Of a DNA stretch of 64,000 nucleotides, positions 17,376 through 24,707 are shown piece after piece (positions within the stretch are counted from its first letter, which is position 1; every line of letters begins with the position of its first letter). The stretch is from Parabacteroides sp. TM07-1AC (GTDB taxonomy: Bacteria; Bacteroidota; Bacteroidia; Bacteroidales; Tannerellaceae). The stretch spans positions 429,605 through 493,604 of the forward strand of contig NZ_QUKD01000003.1 of assembly GCF_003480915.1 (NCBI RefSeq), read 5' to 3'. A model generated the notes under the pieces. That model saw only the letters and a list, made by a program, of their open reading frames with translations. It ran no database searches and was not told where the DNA came from. Both the position numbers and the translations under genes were made by a program.

Positions 17376-17912
17376 ATGGCAATTGATGATTACGACTTTC
17401 TACCATTAAAAGTAGAAACTGATATAAAACCGTTTAAGAGCAAGGACAGCGACTTAAACGGTTTTTTATTGGATGATGCCAAAAGGTATCTGACAGAACT
17501 TATGGCTGTAACTTATTTACTTGAAGACAGGGTAACAGGAGTAACTGTCGCTTATTTCAGCCTGCTAAACGACAAAATAACCTTTGATCCGGAACAGCGC
17601 TCCATTTGGAACAGACTGAGTCGTCGTATCGCCAATCCCAAACGAAGGAAACATTACCCGGCAGTGAAAGTAGGTAGATTAGCCATTTCTGAAGCGCATG
17701 CAGGACAAGGGCTCGGACGAGATATTATACGTTTAGTCAAGTTTATGTTTACTCACGGAAATAGGACCGGATGTCGTTTCATCACTGTGGATGCCTATCA
17801 AAATGCGGTGAGCTTTTATCAAAAATGCGGATTCGATTTCATATCAGAAAAAGACGAAGGAGATGTGACCCGCTCTATGTATTATGACCTGAAAAGGTTT
17901 TTGGATGAATGA
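17376..17912 (+). CDS. GNAT-family acetyltransferase, possible toxin
   Basis: 178 residues. The acetyl-CoA motif is AHAGQGLGRDIIRLVKFMFT (about 107-126; QGLG fits Q/RxxGxG/A), preceded by the typical beta-4 strand VKVGRLAISE. The C-terminal part has YQNAVSFYQKCGFDFI. The shape (KRYLTELMAVTYLLEDRVTG with a self-contained single domain) resembles TacT/AtaT-like GNATs that acetylate aminoacyl-tRNA. The preceding 52-residue gene supports a two-gene module. It could equally be an ordinary acetyltransferase. Confidence 0.85.
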   Translation: MAIDDYDFLPLKVETDIKPFKSKDSDLNGFLLDDAKRYLTELMAVTYLLEDRVTGVTVAYFSLLNDKITFDPEQRSIWNRLSRRIANPKRRKHYPAVKVGRLAISEAHAGQGLGRDIIRLVKFMFTHGNRTGCRFITVDAYQNAVSFYQKCGFDFISEKDEGDVTRSMYYDLKRFLDE

Positions 17913-17933
17913 TCCTTCTACCTCTATAATAAA

Positions 17934-17979
17934 AACAACGAAGCCCCGGAAGAAAACTCTTTCGGGGCTTTGTTGTTGT
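17934..17979. terminator. Bidirectional terminator between GNAT and the 21-residue ORF
   Basis: The AAGCCCCG…CGGGGCTT stem (loop AAGAAAACTC) is flanked by AACAAC/GTTGTT pairing. It ends the plus-strand GNAT operon and the minus-strand unit coming from 18082. Confidence 0.8.
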
Positions 17980-18003
17980 CTGCTTTATCTCTTCACAGAG
18001 ATC

Positions 18004-18045
18004 GAACAGAAGAACTTTATTTCATTACTTTAGTATTAATACTGA
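18004..18045. repeat. 42-bp direct repeat, copy 1
   Basis: These 42 bp (GAACAGAAGAAC…TTAATACTGA) are identical to 18773-18814. Similarity continues for about 25 bp beyond. The repeat encodes the C-terminal SINTKVMK and stop of two tiny minus-strand ORFs. Confidence 0.9.
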
Positions 18046-18082
18046 CTGCTTGTTCGCCCATCGCGGGGTACTTGGCAGGCAT
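18017..18082 (-). CDS. Possible 21-residue micro-ORF or C-terminal gene relic
   Basis: From an ATG at 18082 the minus strand reads MPAKYPAMG and ends EQAVSINTKVMK, stop. Upstream lies the copied HU promoter region (18116-18210) and downstream a terminator (17934-17979), so a complete tiny transcription unit can be drawn. A second copy of the same C-terminal peptide is at 18786-18848. Either it is a real micropeptide or both copies are ends of lost genes; I cannot decide. Confidence 0.35.
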   Translation of the reverse strand: MPAKYPAMGEQAVSINTKVMK

Positions 18083-18115
18083 ACTTCTAGGGTCATGTCA
18101 AACCGCTCAGCCAAT

Positions 18116-18210
18116 TAAATTTATTGATTATAAATAATTTGTTGTTTTGTCTGATTGACAATACAAAGGTACAACGGGCAGGAAAGGCGGAGTTGAGTTG
18201 TGTGCAGATG
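18116..18210 (-). repeat. HU upstream repeat, copy 2
   Basis: Same orientation as copy 1 in front of the HU-like gene. It retains the CAAAGGTAC motif (minus-strand TAccTTTG-like box; here gTACctttg) and the GAGTTGAGTTGTGTGCAGATGG end. No intact gene follows, only the 21-residue ORF. Confidence 0.8.
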
Positions 18211-18217
18211 GATCGCA

Positions 18218-18614
18218 TTAAATGATCTTTTGCATAATATCCTTTATCTCCAGGTTTAATTTAGAAAAGGCGAACCACTTTTTACCGAGGTCTTTCAGCG
18301 AAGCACCGTCGAGTTGCATTCTTGGAGTTGACACGGTAGCCTACAGACAATATGGCATCCAGATTATAAAATCTAGTTTGGTATTTTTGTTTACCATCAT
18401 TACCCATATATTCCAAAATGGAATATGTGCTTTCTTCATTCAGTTCACCTGAATCATATATATTCTTTAAGTGCTTGGATATAGCAGGTTGCTTCACACC
18501 GAACAGCTCGGCTATTTGTACTTGGGTTAACCAAACAGTTTCGTTTTCTACTCTGACTTCCATCTTTAAAGTAGCTTCCGGATAGTAAAAAATGATCTCT
18601 CCTTTATTTTTCAT
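18218..18614 (-). pseudogene. RhuM-family (Fic/DOC-associated N-terminal domain) gene, internally deleted and frameshifted
   Basis: The N-terminal ~95 residues match the RhuM family: FYYPEATLKMEVRVENETVW, then LTQVQIAELFGVKQPAISKH and RFYNLDAILSVGYRVNSKN. After NSKN the frame breaks. The authentic family C-terminus LDGASLKDLGKKWFAFSKL is read in the next frame and ends at 18218. About 150 or more residues between these points are missing. The gene is thus a relic produced by an internal deletion plus frameshift. RhuM homologues are accessory genes of islands and mobile elements. Confidence 0.82.
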
Positions 18615-18710
18615 AGCTATACGATTTTGTTCGTGGCAAAGTTAAGATTATTATTTATCTGATAGTTGTTTTTAGGAAAAATATATGTCATTTCTGTGTA
18701 TTAAATAACG

Positions 18711-18746
18711 AAAGCCCGACGGAATAATCCGCCGGGCTTGTTTTTG
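18711..18746. terminator. Rho-independent terminator
   Basis: AAGCCCGACGG pairs with CCGCCGGGCTT around AATAAT, followed on the plus strand by GTTTTTGCC. For the minus strand it lies about 40 bp beyond the second copy of the tiny ORF, and thus can also end transcripts coming from the DUF6383 gene. Confidence 0.82.
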
Positions 18747-18772
18747 CCTGTCGTCACCCTTCACAGGGGTCA

Positions 18773-18814
18773 GAACAGAAGAACTTTATTTCATTACTTT
18801 AGTATTAATACTGA
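18773..18814. repeat. 42-bp direct repeat, copy 2
   Basis: Identical over 42 bp to 18004-18045, same orientation. Flanked on the left by a terminator and on the right by the 3' end region of the DUF6383 gene. Confidence 0.9.
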
Positions 18815-18848
18815 TCGCTTGTTCGCCTGTCGCAGGGTAATTATCATG
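18786..18848 (-). pseudogene. Second copy of the SINTKVMK C-terminal peptide (no start codon)
   Basis: The minus strand reads …NYPATGEQAISINTKVMK and a stop at 18786, paralogous to the ORF at 18017-18082. No in-frame ATG precedes it; a GC-rich inverted stretch (GGGGCGCTTCGCGAACCGCC) interrupts the upstream part. Probably a relic. Confidence 0.4.
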
Positions 18849-18927
18849 GGGCGCTTCGCGAACCGCCCCTACGATGCGCGGTCATTAACAATTAATTTAT
18901 TGATTATAAATGTTTCCTATTGTGTCG

Positions 18928-21840
18928 TTATTTTACGATTGCTTTTACTGCAGCTTCGCCTTCAACGGCTACTACAACTACACCTGCAGGAGCAGCGATT
19001 GTAGCTTCAGAAGAAGAAACGACTGTGTTAGCAACCTGCTGGCCAAGTACGTTAGTGATTACAACGTTCTTGCCTTCAGCACCCTTAACGATTACGGCAC
19101 CGTTAGTTGCAACAACTGATACACCTTCTGTTGCGATACCTTCGTTAGCTGTCGGAATTACATTTTCCAATACTTCCAAATCGAAGATTTCTGCTTCAGC
19201 TTCTTCTTTTGTTACAACAGGAATACCGTTGTGGAACTTAACATAACCACGTACTGCTTCATCTTTTACTTCACCTTCGTATTTACCAGCTGGTATTTCA
19301 TCATCTTCTGTATAATAAGTAGCCGGAGTATAAAGAGTTTCGATAGTGAATGCATCACTCTTAGTATCTACATAACGGAATGCGAAAGAGCAAACTTTGT
19401 CAGCAGTATTGTTCAATTCAATCTTATCGCCAGTGCTTGTGATGAACAAAGAGTCTATCACATGTTTAGCCTGAACGAATCCTAAACGATAGTATGTATC
19501 ACCACTATAGTTCTGGAAAGCGCAATCTTTACGACCTGCATTTACAGAATCCACTAAGTTAACCAAATAACGACCGTCGATGAATCCTTCTGTCGGAATT
19601 GCATGTAAGCAATCTTCTTCACCACAGATCGGGCAATACTTACCGGCAGGAACTTTTTCAGCATCTACAGCCAACATGAACTGAGGTCTCCAAGTACCGA
19701 ATCCGGCAGCTGTGTCAGCATACATAGCAGGATTCTTTTCTGCATACTGCGGATCTAAGAAGTTCTGGATACCTAAGAAACCTTCGATTGCATCGCCCTT
19801 AGCATCTTCCAACAGACAACCTGTTTCATACAAAACGTAGTTGTTATCGATGTTACGGAAAATCTTGATTGTATCCAAAGCTTCTGTTGTACCAACTGAA
19901 CGATACAAGTCAGAGATTGCGTCAGTGATTACGAACAGGTCATTCTGAACGTTTTCATAAGCATCTACATCACCAGTCAATTCGTTAGCATTGTGTGCGC
20001 CGTACAATTTATCCAAACCACAGAATGCACCATCAGTAGTTGTCAGATATTTATCATCATCTTCTTTAGATGCGAAATCATCGCCTTCTCTCAAGATGTT
20101 AAAGCTTTCGTCGTTCTTGCCTTTCAAGACGATGTTGATCTTAGCATCACCTGTTGCTAACGCCTTCAACTCATAACGTTTGTTTACAGCGTCATAAGAC
20201 AATGCGTTACCAGCCAAATCGGTGATGTTGTAACGGTACATATTCAATGTATCTTCTTTTGTCACTTCTTCGCCGTCTTTGTCTACACCAACATACGGAG
20301 TGAAATGCTTTATTACAGCCAGGTCACTTTCTTTCACCTGAGTGAAACGGAATTCGATAGCCTCTGCAGCATCTTTAGTCCAAGTAATCTTGTTGTCTTT
20401 GCCTAAAGTCATATAAGCAGTATCATCCAATGCAACCAGCGGAGTACCGATATTGAATGTCTTAGTGATCAACTGGTCTGCAGTGTATTCGCCACCGAAG
20501 TAACCATTGAATTTGTTATCACCCGGAGTACCTACAGCTACGATTGTATAGTTAATAGAACCGTCTGTATACACATCAGCTTTATCTGTCTTGCGAAGAG
20601 CTGCAATTTCAACAGTATTACCAGATTCACGGTTCATGAATGTAGCACCACCCTGATACAACCACTGTCCTTCCGGCTGATTCAAAGCAACCTGAGCAAC
20701 AGGGATGAAGTCTTCACCTTCACAAGCAGGATTGGCAACTTTCTTAGCACCTTCTGCTACACATGTAATGTTCAACAGTTTGTCGCGGAAGATAGCATAA
20801 TCGATCTTGTTGCTTGAACCGAAACGAACCCAAGTGTTGTCTTTTGAGTCTTTATCGCCTGCCGTAGCTATATAATCAGCAGTACCTTCAGTTCCTTCTA
20901 CTGCGACTGTCAAATAAGCAGTTCCATCAATAACAGCTACTTCCAATTCGTAGTTTTTGTCTTCACCCAATGCTACAACTTCCAATGGTTCGCCATCTAC
21001 AGTAGAAGGTTGAGTAATTCGATAAGTAGCAGCTAAGATTTTACCATCTGCTTTTGCTTTATCATAATCTTTCTTTGTCAAAGCGGCAAACTTGTAACCT
21101 AAAGTTTTTGCGCCAGTTTCCAATTCACCAGACAAAGTACCCCAAGTTTCTTTGGTCAATACGATGTATTTACCGGCTGCATTCTTCAACATCATGCCAT
21201 CAGCTGTAAATTCAGCTTTCAGTTGACCTGCAAATTCATTACCTTTCAAAGAATTGTAAGCTTTGAAGCCTTCCCACTGACCTTTGTTCTTATTCCAAAC
21301 CTGGGCGCCGATAGACATTTCGAATGTCTTTTTGTTGCCGTAATCTATAGCAGGGTTGTTCTCGTTGTCTCCGGGGAATACAACATCAGGAACAGCAGTT
21401 ACATCACAATACCAAGCAGAAGAACTCAAGCCTCCATTAGGTCCAGCATAACCTCCTACTGTATTCTGAAATATCAACTGATCACTATTACCATTGAATA
21501 CATTATAAGTTTTTCCATCAACAGTAATAGCCAATGGTTCACCGCTAACTCTATTAATCAATTGATAACCAACCGGAGTTTCAGTTCCATTCACTACTGT
21601 TTTGTAAACTTTAATTGTCCACTGGGCATCTTCTCCTTTTGCAGCAGAACAACCATCTGCATTCAAATCCAAGAAAGCAGTACCATCTGTTGCCGGACTA
21701 GCTGTATTCACCTGAATGTAATAATATTGCCCTGCAGTTTTACCTTGAATTGCTTCTGCAATCTTCGCTGCATCTGCCGTGCTGAACAATCCACCAGCCA
21801 GCAACAAGCCAGCCATAAGCGTAGAAAACTTTTTGTTCAT
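18928..21840 (-). CDS. DUF6383 surface protein (S-layer-like), probably phase variable
   Basis: 970 residues. It begins with a Sec signal peptide (MNKKFSTLMAGLLLAGGLFS, cleavage near ADA). The long central part is acidic, Asn/Asp/Lys rich and low in Cys, except for a local cluster CPICGEEDCLHAIP near residue 720. The last ~65 residues form a DUF6383 domain (VVATNGAVIVKGAEGKNVVI and a Gly/Ala/Val-rich end), which resembles a T9SS-type sorting domain. DUF6383 proteins are frequent in Parabacteroides, where a family of phase-variable surface-layer glycoproteins is known. The 75-bp AT-rich leader leads directly into an inverted-repeat-flanked segment (21916-22122) carrying an outward promoter. 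In the present orientation that promoter does not serve this gene. Confidence 0.82.
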   Translation of the reverse strand: MNKKFSTLMAGLLLAGGLFSTADAAKIAEAIQGKTAGQYYYIQVNTASPATDGTAFLDLNADGCSAAKGEDAQWTIKVYKTVVNGTETPVGYQLINRVSGEPLAITVDGKTYNVFNGNSDQLIFQNTVGGYAGPNGGLSSSAWYCDVTAVPDVVFPGDNENNPAIDYGNKKTFEMSIGAQVWNKNKGQWEGFKAYNSLKGNEFAGQLKAEFTADGMMLKNAAGKYIVLTKETWGTLSGELETGAKTLGYKFAALTKKDYDKAKADGKILAATYRITQPSTVDGEPLEVVALGEDKNYELEVAVIDGTAYLTVAVEGTEGTADYIATAGDKDSKDNTWVRFGSSNKIDYAIFRDKLLNITCVAEGAKKVANPACEGEDFIPVAQVALNQPEGQWLYQGGATFMNRESGNTVEIAALRKTDKADVYTDGSINYTIVAVGTPGDNKFNGYFGGEYTADQLITKTFNIGTPLVALDDTAYMTLGKDNKITWTKDAAEAIEFRFTQVKESDLAVIKHFTPYVGVDKDGEEVTKEDTLNMYRYNITDLAGNALSYDAVNKRYELKALATGDAKINIVLKGKNDESFNILREGDDFASKEDDDKYLTTTDGAFCGLDKLYGAHNANELTGDVDAYENVQNDLFVITDAISDLYRSVGTTEALDTIKIFRNIDNNYVLYETGCLLEDAKGDAIEGFLGIQNFLDPQYAEKNPAMYADTAAGFGTWRPQFMLAVDAEKVPAGKYCPICGEEDCLHAIPTEGFIDGRYLVNLVDSVNAGRKDCAFQNYSGDTYYRLGFVQAKHVIDSLFITSTGDKIELNNTADKVCSFAFRYVDTKSDAFTIETLYTPATYYTEDDEIPAGKYEGEVKDEAVRGYVKFHNGIPVVTKEEAEAEIFDLEVLENVIPTANEGIATEGVSVVATNGAVIVKGAEGKNVVITNVLGQQVANTVVSSSEATIAAPAGVVVVAVEGEAAVKAIVK

Positions 21841-21915
21841 AAACCTTTAAATTTAATATTAATAATAGTGTTAAAATAGTATCGTAATACGTATTTGTTA
21901 AAAGGTGTTTAGCAA

Positions 21916-21949
21916 AATGACTAGTTTAAACGACCCTTTTTTCTCGTCA
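21916..21949 (+). repeat. Inverted repeat, left arm (34 bp) of putative promoter inverton
   Basis: Key bases are AATGACTAG…TTTAAACGACCC…TTCTCGTCA. It matches the reverse complement of 22089-22122 at 33 of 34 positions (the ninth base is G here, A in the partner). Confidence 0.93.
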
Positions 21950-22088
21950 TTTTTAGGTCAAATTCAAGTTTTATACAGAAAAGCGAAGTTTTTATACAAA
22001 CAATGCTATGTGATTGATAAGAAAGGCTATATATTTGGAAAAATAAATTTGAAAAGAATTGCAAGTTAAAAAACTAGTCGTACCTTTG
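21950..22088. promoter_or_regulatory. Putative invertible promoter segment (139 bp spacer)
   Basis: The DNA between two 34-bp inverted repeats. It carries ATTG at 22058-22061 and TACCTTTG at 22081-22088 with 19 bp between them, matching the Bacteroidota -33/-7 promoter. The -7 box ends exactly at the right repeat, so transcription starts inside the repeat and runs rightwards. Inversion would place it 5' of the DUF6383 gene, with a leader of about 100 nt. No recombinase gene is in the window; a tyrosine-type invertase encoded elsewhere would be needed. Confidence 0.8.
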
Positions 22089-22122
22089 TGACGAGAAAAA
22101 AGGGTCGTTTAAATTAGTCATT
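22089..22122 (-). repeat. Inverted repeat, right arm (34 bp)
   Basis: Reverse-complement partner of 21916-21949 (33/34). It abuts the -7 box, so the start site lies within the repeat, as in other Bacteroidales invertible promoters. Confidence 0.93.
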
Positions 22123-22491
22123 CCGTTTTAACATTTCAAACACTTGTAAAACAAGATTTGTACCACAATAAAGCCGCCTATTTCACCCTAAATTTAACAT
22201 TTACAGCATATTCGGATAAAGATTTGATATACTGCCTATTACCCATTCTTTCATCCGTTTTTTCTTTTTTCAATGTAAACACCTATACGACAATCGTTTA
22301 TATTTCAAAACCTCTCTTCACCCCGACACCCCGCTGCCAAGACCTCTTGATTTCCGACTCATACACCGGAACACGGAAAACATTCGGCCTGGTTCTTCTT
22401 TTCAAACCGGAGCGCCCAGTCGCATTCATAAAAAATTTACAATAACCCCCATTCACCTCCATACCCAATCCGAACGCATTTTAAATTTCTT

Positions 22492-22535
22492 CCGAATGAA
22501 ATTTCATTTTCTCTCGGAAGAAATTTTATTTTCTC
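22492..22535. repeat. 22-bp tandem repeat family, locus 1 (two units)
   Basis: The units are CCGAATGAAATTTC…TTCTC (22492-22513) and TCGGAAGAAATTTT…TTCTC (22514-22535). The second matches the reverse complement of a unit at 40509-40530 in 19 of 22 positions. Confidence 0.7.
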
Positions 22536-22736
22536 CCGCAACCCCTTTTTTCACGCTCCGGAAGACCGGTTCGGAATAAACATAGAAAATAACAATAAGA
22601 AAATTTACATTCGTTAACAATCGGTCGTATATATATAAAAATCCGTATGGGTACTATATTAAAAAAAGGATAGCCAATAAATGTTAAACTACCATTTTAA
22701 TCCATTGAAATATAAGGTATATACAAAACATATAAT

Positions 22737-22744
22737 TATCTTTG
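22737..22744 (+). promoter_or_regulatory. -7 promoter box of the phage-like operon
   Basis: TATCTTTG, 80 bp before the TTG start at 22824; no matching -33 at the usual distance. Confidence 0.45.
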
Positions 22745-22823
22745 CAATGGAAAGATAACCAATCCGCAACTATGTGATCGATTACCTTATCCATATTATT
22801 TAATAACCATAAACATTATTTCT

Positions 22824-23576
22824 TTGAAAAAGGAAGAGACGTTAGCAAAGAAACAGGAGACGTTGACCGTCGCTGTTCAAAAAGGAGTAGGCATACTCAG
22901 TGAAAATGCCAAACAAAGCCTTGCTTGTAAGTCGGAAGGCCATCGATTAATCGACCGGATCAACCACGAAGGAGGCGTGAACGAAACCTTAGCTCTCGAA
23001 ATCGAAAGCTATCTCTCACATTGTCGTAGCATATTATCGACTATGGGCAACACCCGAAAACCATTTACCAAACAACTGACGGAGGTACAAAAACTATTCG
23101 TTTCACTTGAAAATGAGATCGATCCCACGAAAAAGGACAGTCCGGCAAATGAACTGGCAGACCGTCTCAGCGCGTGGAAACTCGCCCGGATACGCGAAGC
23201 CGAAAAGGAGGAACAGCGTCTGATGGCTAATTTCCAACGCACCGAAAAGCGCCTTGCCGGACGCGAAGACCTGAACGACGCTCAGAAAGCCACAGCCCTC
23301 AGCCGTGCAGAAAATCGCCTGCAATCCGGATGTGCTATCCTGAAAATGAATGCCATAGCCACCGAACTCATGCCTGTTGCGACTGAACCCGAAGGTTATA
23401 TCGACCTGCTGCGCCTATGGTGGCAGGAAATCGGTAGAAACCTGCCCGACAGCGACCTGCAGCGTATCTTCCGCCCGATGTTGTCGTATGCCCGCAAGCA
23501 AGCCCGCAAAAACATCCTTATCGACAGTGTTTACGTAGAATACCGCCCGGTTCCGAAAGGGATCCAGGCGGCATGA
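22824..23576 (+). CDS. Helical phage-type protein, unknown function
   Basis: 250 residues, starting at a TTG codon (LKKEETLAKKQETL…); no ATG is available in frame before residue ~75, so TTG is the likely start. The protein is mostly charged helix (EAEKEEQRLMANFQRTEKRL) with a conserved-looking C-terminal part containing LLRLWWQEIGRNLPDSDLQ. It is the first gene of a compact plus-strand operon to 26288 with other phage or mobile-element families, so a role in replication or recombination of that element is likely. No family was recognised. Confidence 0.7.
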   Translation: MKKEETLAKKQETLTVAVQKGVGILSENAKQSLACKSEGHRLIDRINHEGGVNETLALEIESYLSHCRSILSTMGNTRKPFTKQLTEVQKLFVSLENEIDPTKKDSPANELADRLSAWKLARIREAEKEEQRLMANFQRTEKRLAGREDLNDAQKATALSRAENRLQSGCAILKMNAIATELMPVATEPEGYIDLLRLWWQEIGRNLPDSDLQRIFRPMLSYARKQARKNILIDSVYVEYRPVPKGIQAA

Positions 23577-23660
23577 TTCAGGCACAGATTTCACGGTATT
23601 CAAGAACCAGGTACACGGATGACGTGGATTTGGTTCTTTATTAGCACATTAAAAAATAAG

Positions 23661-24149
23661 ATGAATAAAATTTCAACAACCTTTTCTCTGATTTCCGTCA
23701 AGGACGGGAAATTCAAAGCCCGCTATGAAGTCTTTACGGAAAGTACGGGTGACAACCGCGTGATCACGTATGAAAATACGGATCCTGTGCACAATGATCA
23801 GATCGAAGCAATGCAACGACTGGCGTATCATATGGTTAATTTTGTAGAAGTGGCGGCAAACAGCGACAGCCTGCTCATCACCGGTTTCCAACGTCAGAAC
23901 TGCGGCAACGCGCAATTGCTGACCATCTATGCCCGCATGGAAAACCACCGGCACGACTCCTGTGGCAATATCGTCAGCCGTTTTTACATCGGCCGTGACG
24001 AATACCCTTCGATCGACTTGCTGCTGGAAGACCTTTCTGCCTGCGAACGCGAGGCGCTGGCCTATATCGAAACCGGCAAGCGTCTGGAGCACGACATGTT
24101 TATCCGTCTGGACGAAAGCGATTTATCCATCCTTCGTTCTGCTGCCTGA
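23661..24149 (+). CDS. Hypothetical phage-type protein
   Basis: 162 residues from the ATG at 23661 (MNKISTTFSLISVKDGKFKA); a longer reading upstream is unlikely. Mixed alpha/beta composition, no signal peptide or membrane segment, with an acidic C-terminal part (LLLEDLSACEREALAYIETG). The stop overlaps the next start (ATGA), showing tight operon packing. Not recognised beyond its context. Confidence 0.65.
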   Translation: MNKISTTFSLISVKDGKFKARYEVFTESTGDNRVITYENTDPVHNDQIEAMQRLAYHMVNFVEVAANSDSLLITGFQRQNCGNAQLLTIYARMENHRHDSCGNIVSRFYIGRDEYPSIDLLLEDLSACEREALAYIETGKRLEHDMFIRLDESDLSILRSAA

Positions 24150-24409
24150 TGAAAAGATGTACACTCACCATCGGCTGCCTCCTGGGAGACCAGGCGGCAG
24201 CTTGCCTGATGCGACTGATTACAGGCGAAAAAGGTTCGCGCAATTACAGTTATTCGTGCGGAGAGGAATACGGATATTTCTACGATCCGTTCCTGAAAAA
24301 ATGGATGGCATTCGACAACCGGCACAACACCTGCCTGGTCGAACAGTGCAACACCTCGAAAGAGGCCGAAAACTTTCTCTATGACGACGGAGCCTTATTC
24401 GCCGCTTAG
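24149..24409 (+). CDS. Small hypothetical protein in phage-like operon
   Basis: 86 residues, with aromatic-rich middle SYSCGEEYGYFYDPFLKKWM. It overlaps the previous gene by 1 bp (ATGA) and the next by 29 bp, both suggesting translational coupling. Four Cys residues are spread through it without a clear zinc motif. No family recognised. Confidence 0.55.
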   Translation: MKRCTLTIGCLLGDQAAACLMRLITGEKGSRNYSYSCGEEYGYFYDPFLKKWMAFDNRHNTCLVEQCNTSKEAENFLYDDGALFAA

Positions 24410-24695
24410 CGAGCTGATCCGTAAGCACACGGGCGAGGAAGTGATGGCGGAATACCGTTTTCATCCTTCGCGGGACTGGCGGTTCGACTTCGCCATCCCT
24501 TCCCGCCGCGTGGCTATCGAGGTGGAAGGCGGCGCCTTTAACGGTGGCCGCCATATCCGCCCCGACGGTTACCTGCGCGACATGGAGAAATATAATGAGG
24601 CGGCAGTCTCCGGCTGGTGCGTGATACGCGTGCTGCCGTCGGAACTGCTGACGTTTAAGACGGTGCGGCTCATTATTCGGGCGATACAAAATTAA
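24381..24695 (+). CDS. Small restriction/resolvase-like nuclease (VRR-NUC/DUF559-like fold)
   Basis: 104 residues. RDWRFDFAIPSRRVAIEVEG gives the D-(x)n-E-x-(E/K)-like pattern of PD-(D/E)XK nucleases (Asp in FDF, Glu in IEVEG). It is followed by HIRPDGYLRDMEKYNEAAVS, in which the Lys of MEKYN is typical of phage VRR-NUC or very-short-patch-like nucleases. The end VIRVLPSELLTFKTVRLIIR fits the last strand/helix of that fold. Likely a phage Holliday-junction or DNA-processing nuclease. Confidence 0.72.
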   Translation: MTTEPYSPLSELIRKHTGEEVMAEYRFHPSRDWRFDFAIPSRRVAIEVEGGAFNGGRHIRPDGYLRDMEKYNEAAVSGWCVIRVLPSELLTFKTVRLIIRAIQN

Positions 24696-24707
24696 TTTAT
24701 TACAATC

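Larger units (their letters stand above)
21841..22823. other. 983-bp intergenic region containing an invertible promoter
   Basis: AT-rich, with no credible gene; the frame at 22158-22445 has only a TTG start and no family resemblance. It holds the DUF6383 leader (21841-21915), the inverted-repeat segment (21916-22122), two 22-bp tandem repeat units (22492-22535) and a -7 box (22737-22744) before the phage-like operon. No other structure was recognised between 22123 and 22491. Confidence 0.7.

Noticed and set aside
18928..22122. Invertase gene adjacent to the inverted repeats
   Set aside because: All neighbouring frames were read; none shows tyrosine or serine recombinase motifs, so the enzyme must be encoded elsewhere if the switch is active.
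22158..22445. 95-residue frame right of the inverted repeats
   Set aside because: Only a TTG start, no ribosome-binding site, low-complexity AT-rich composition and no family resemblance; most likely non-coding.
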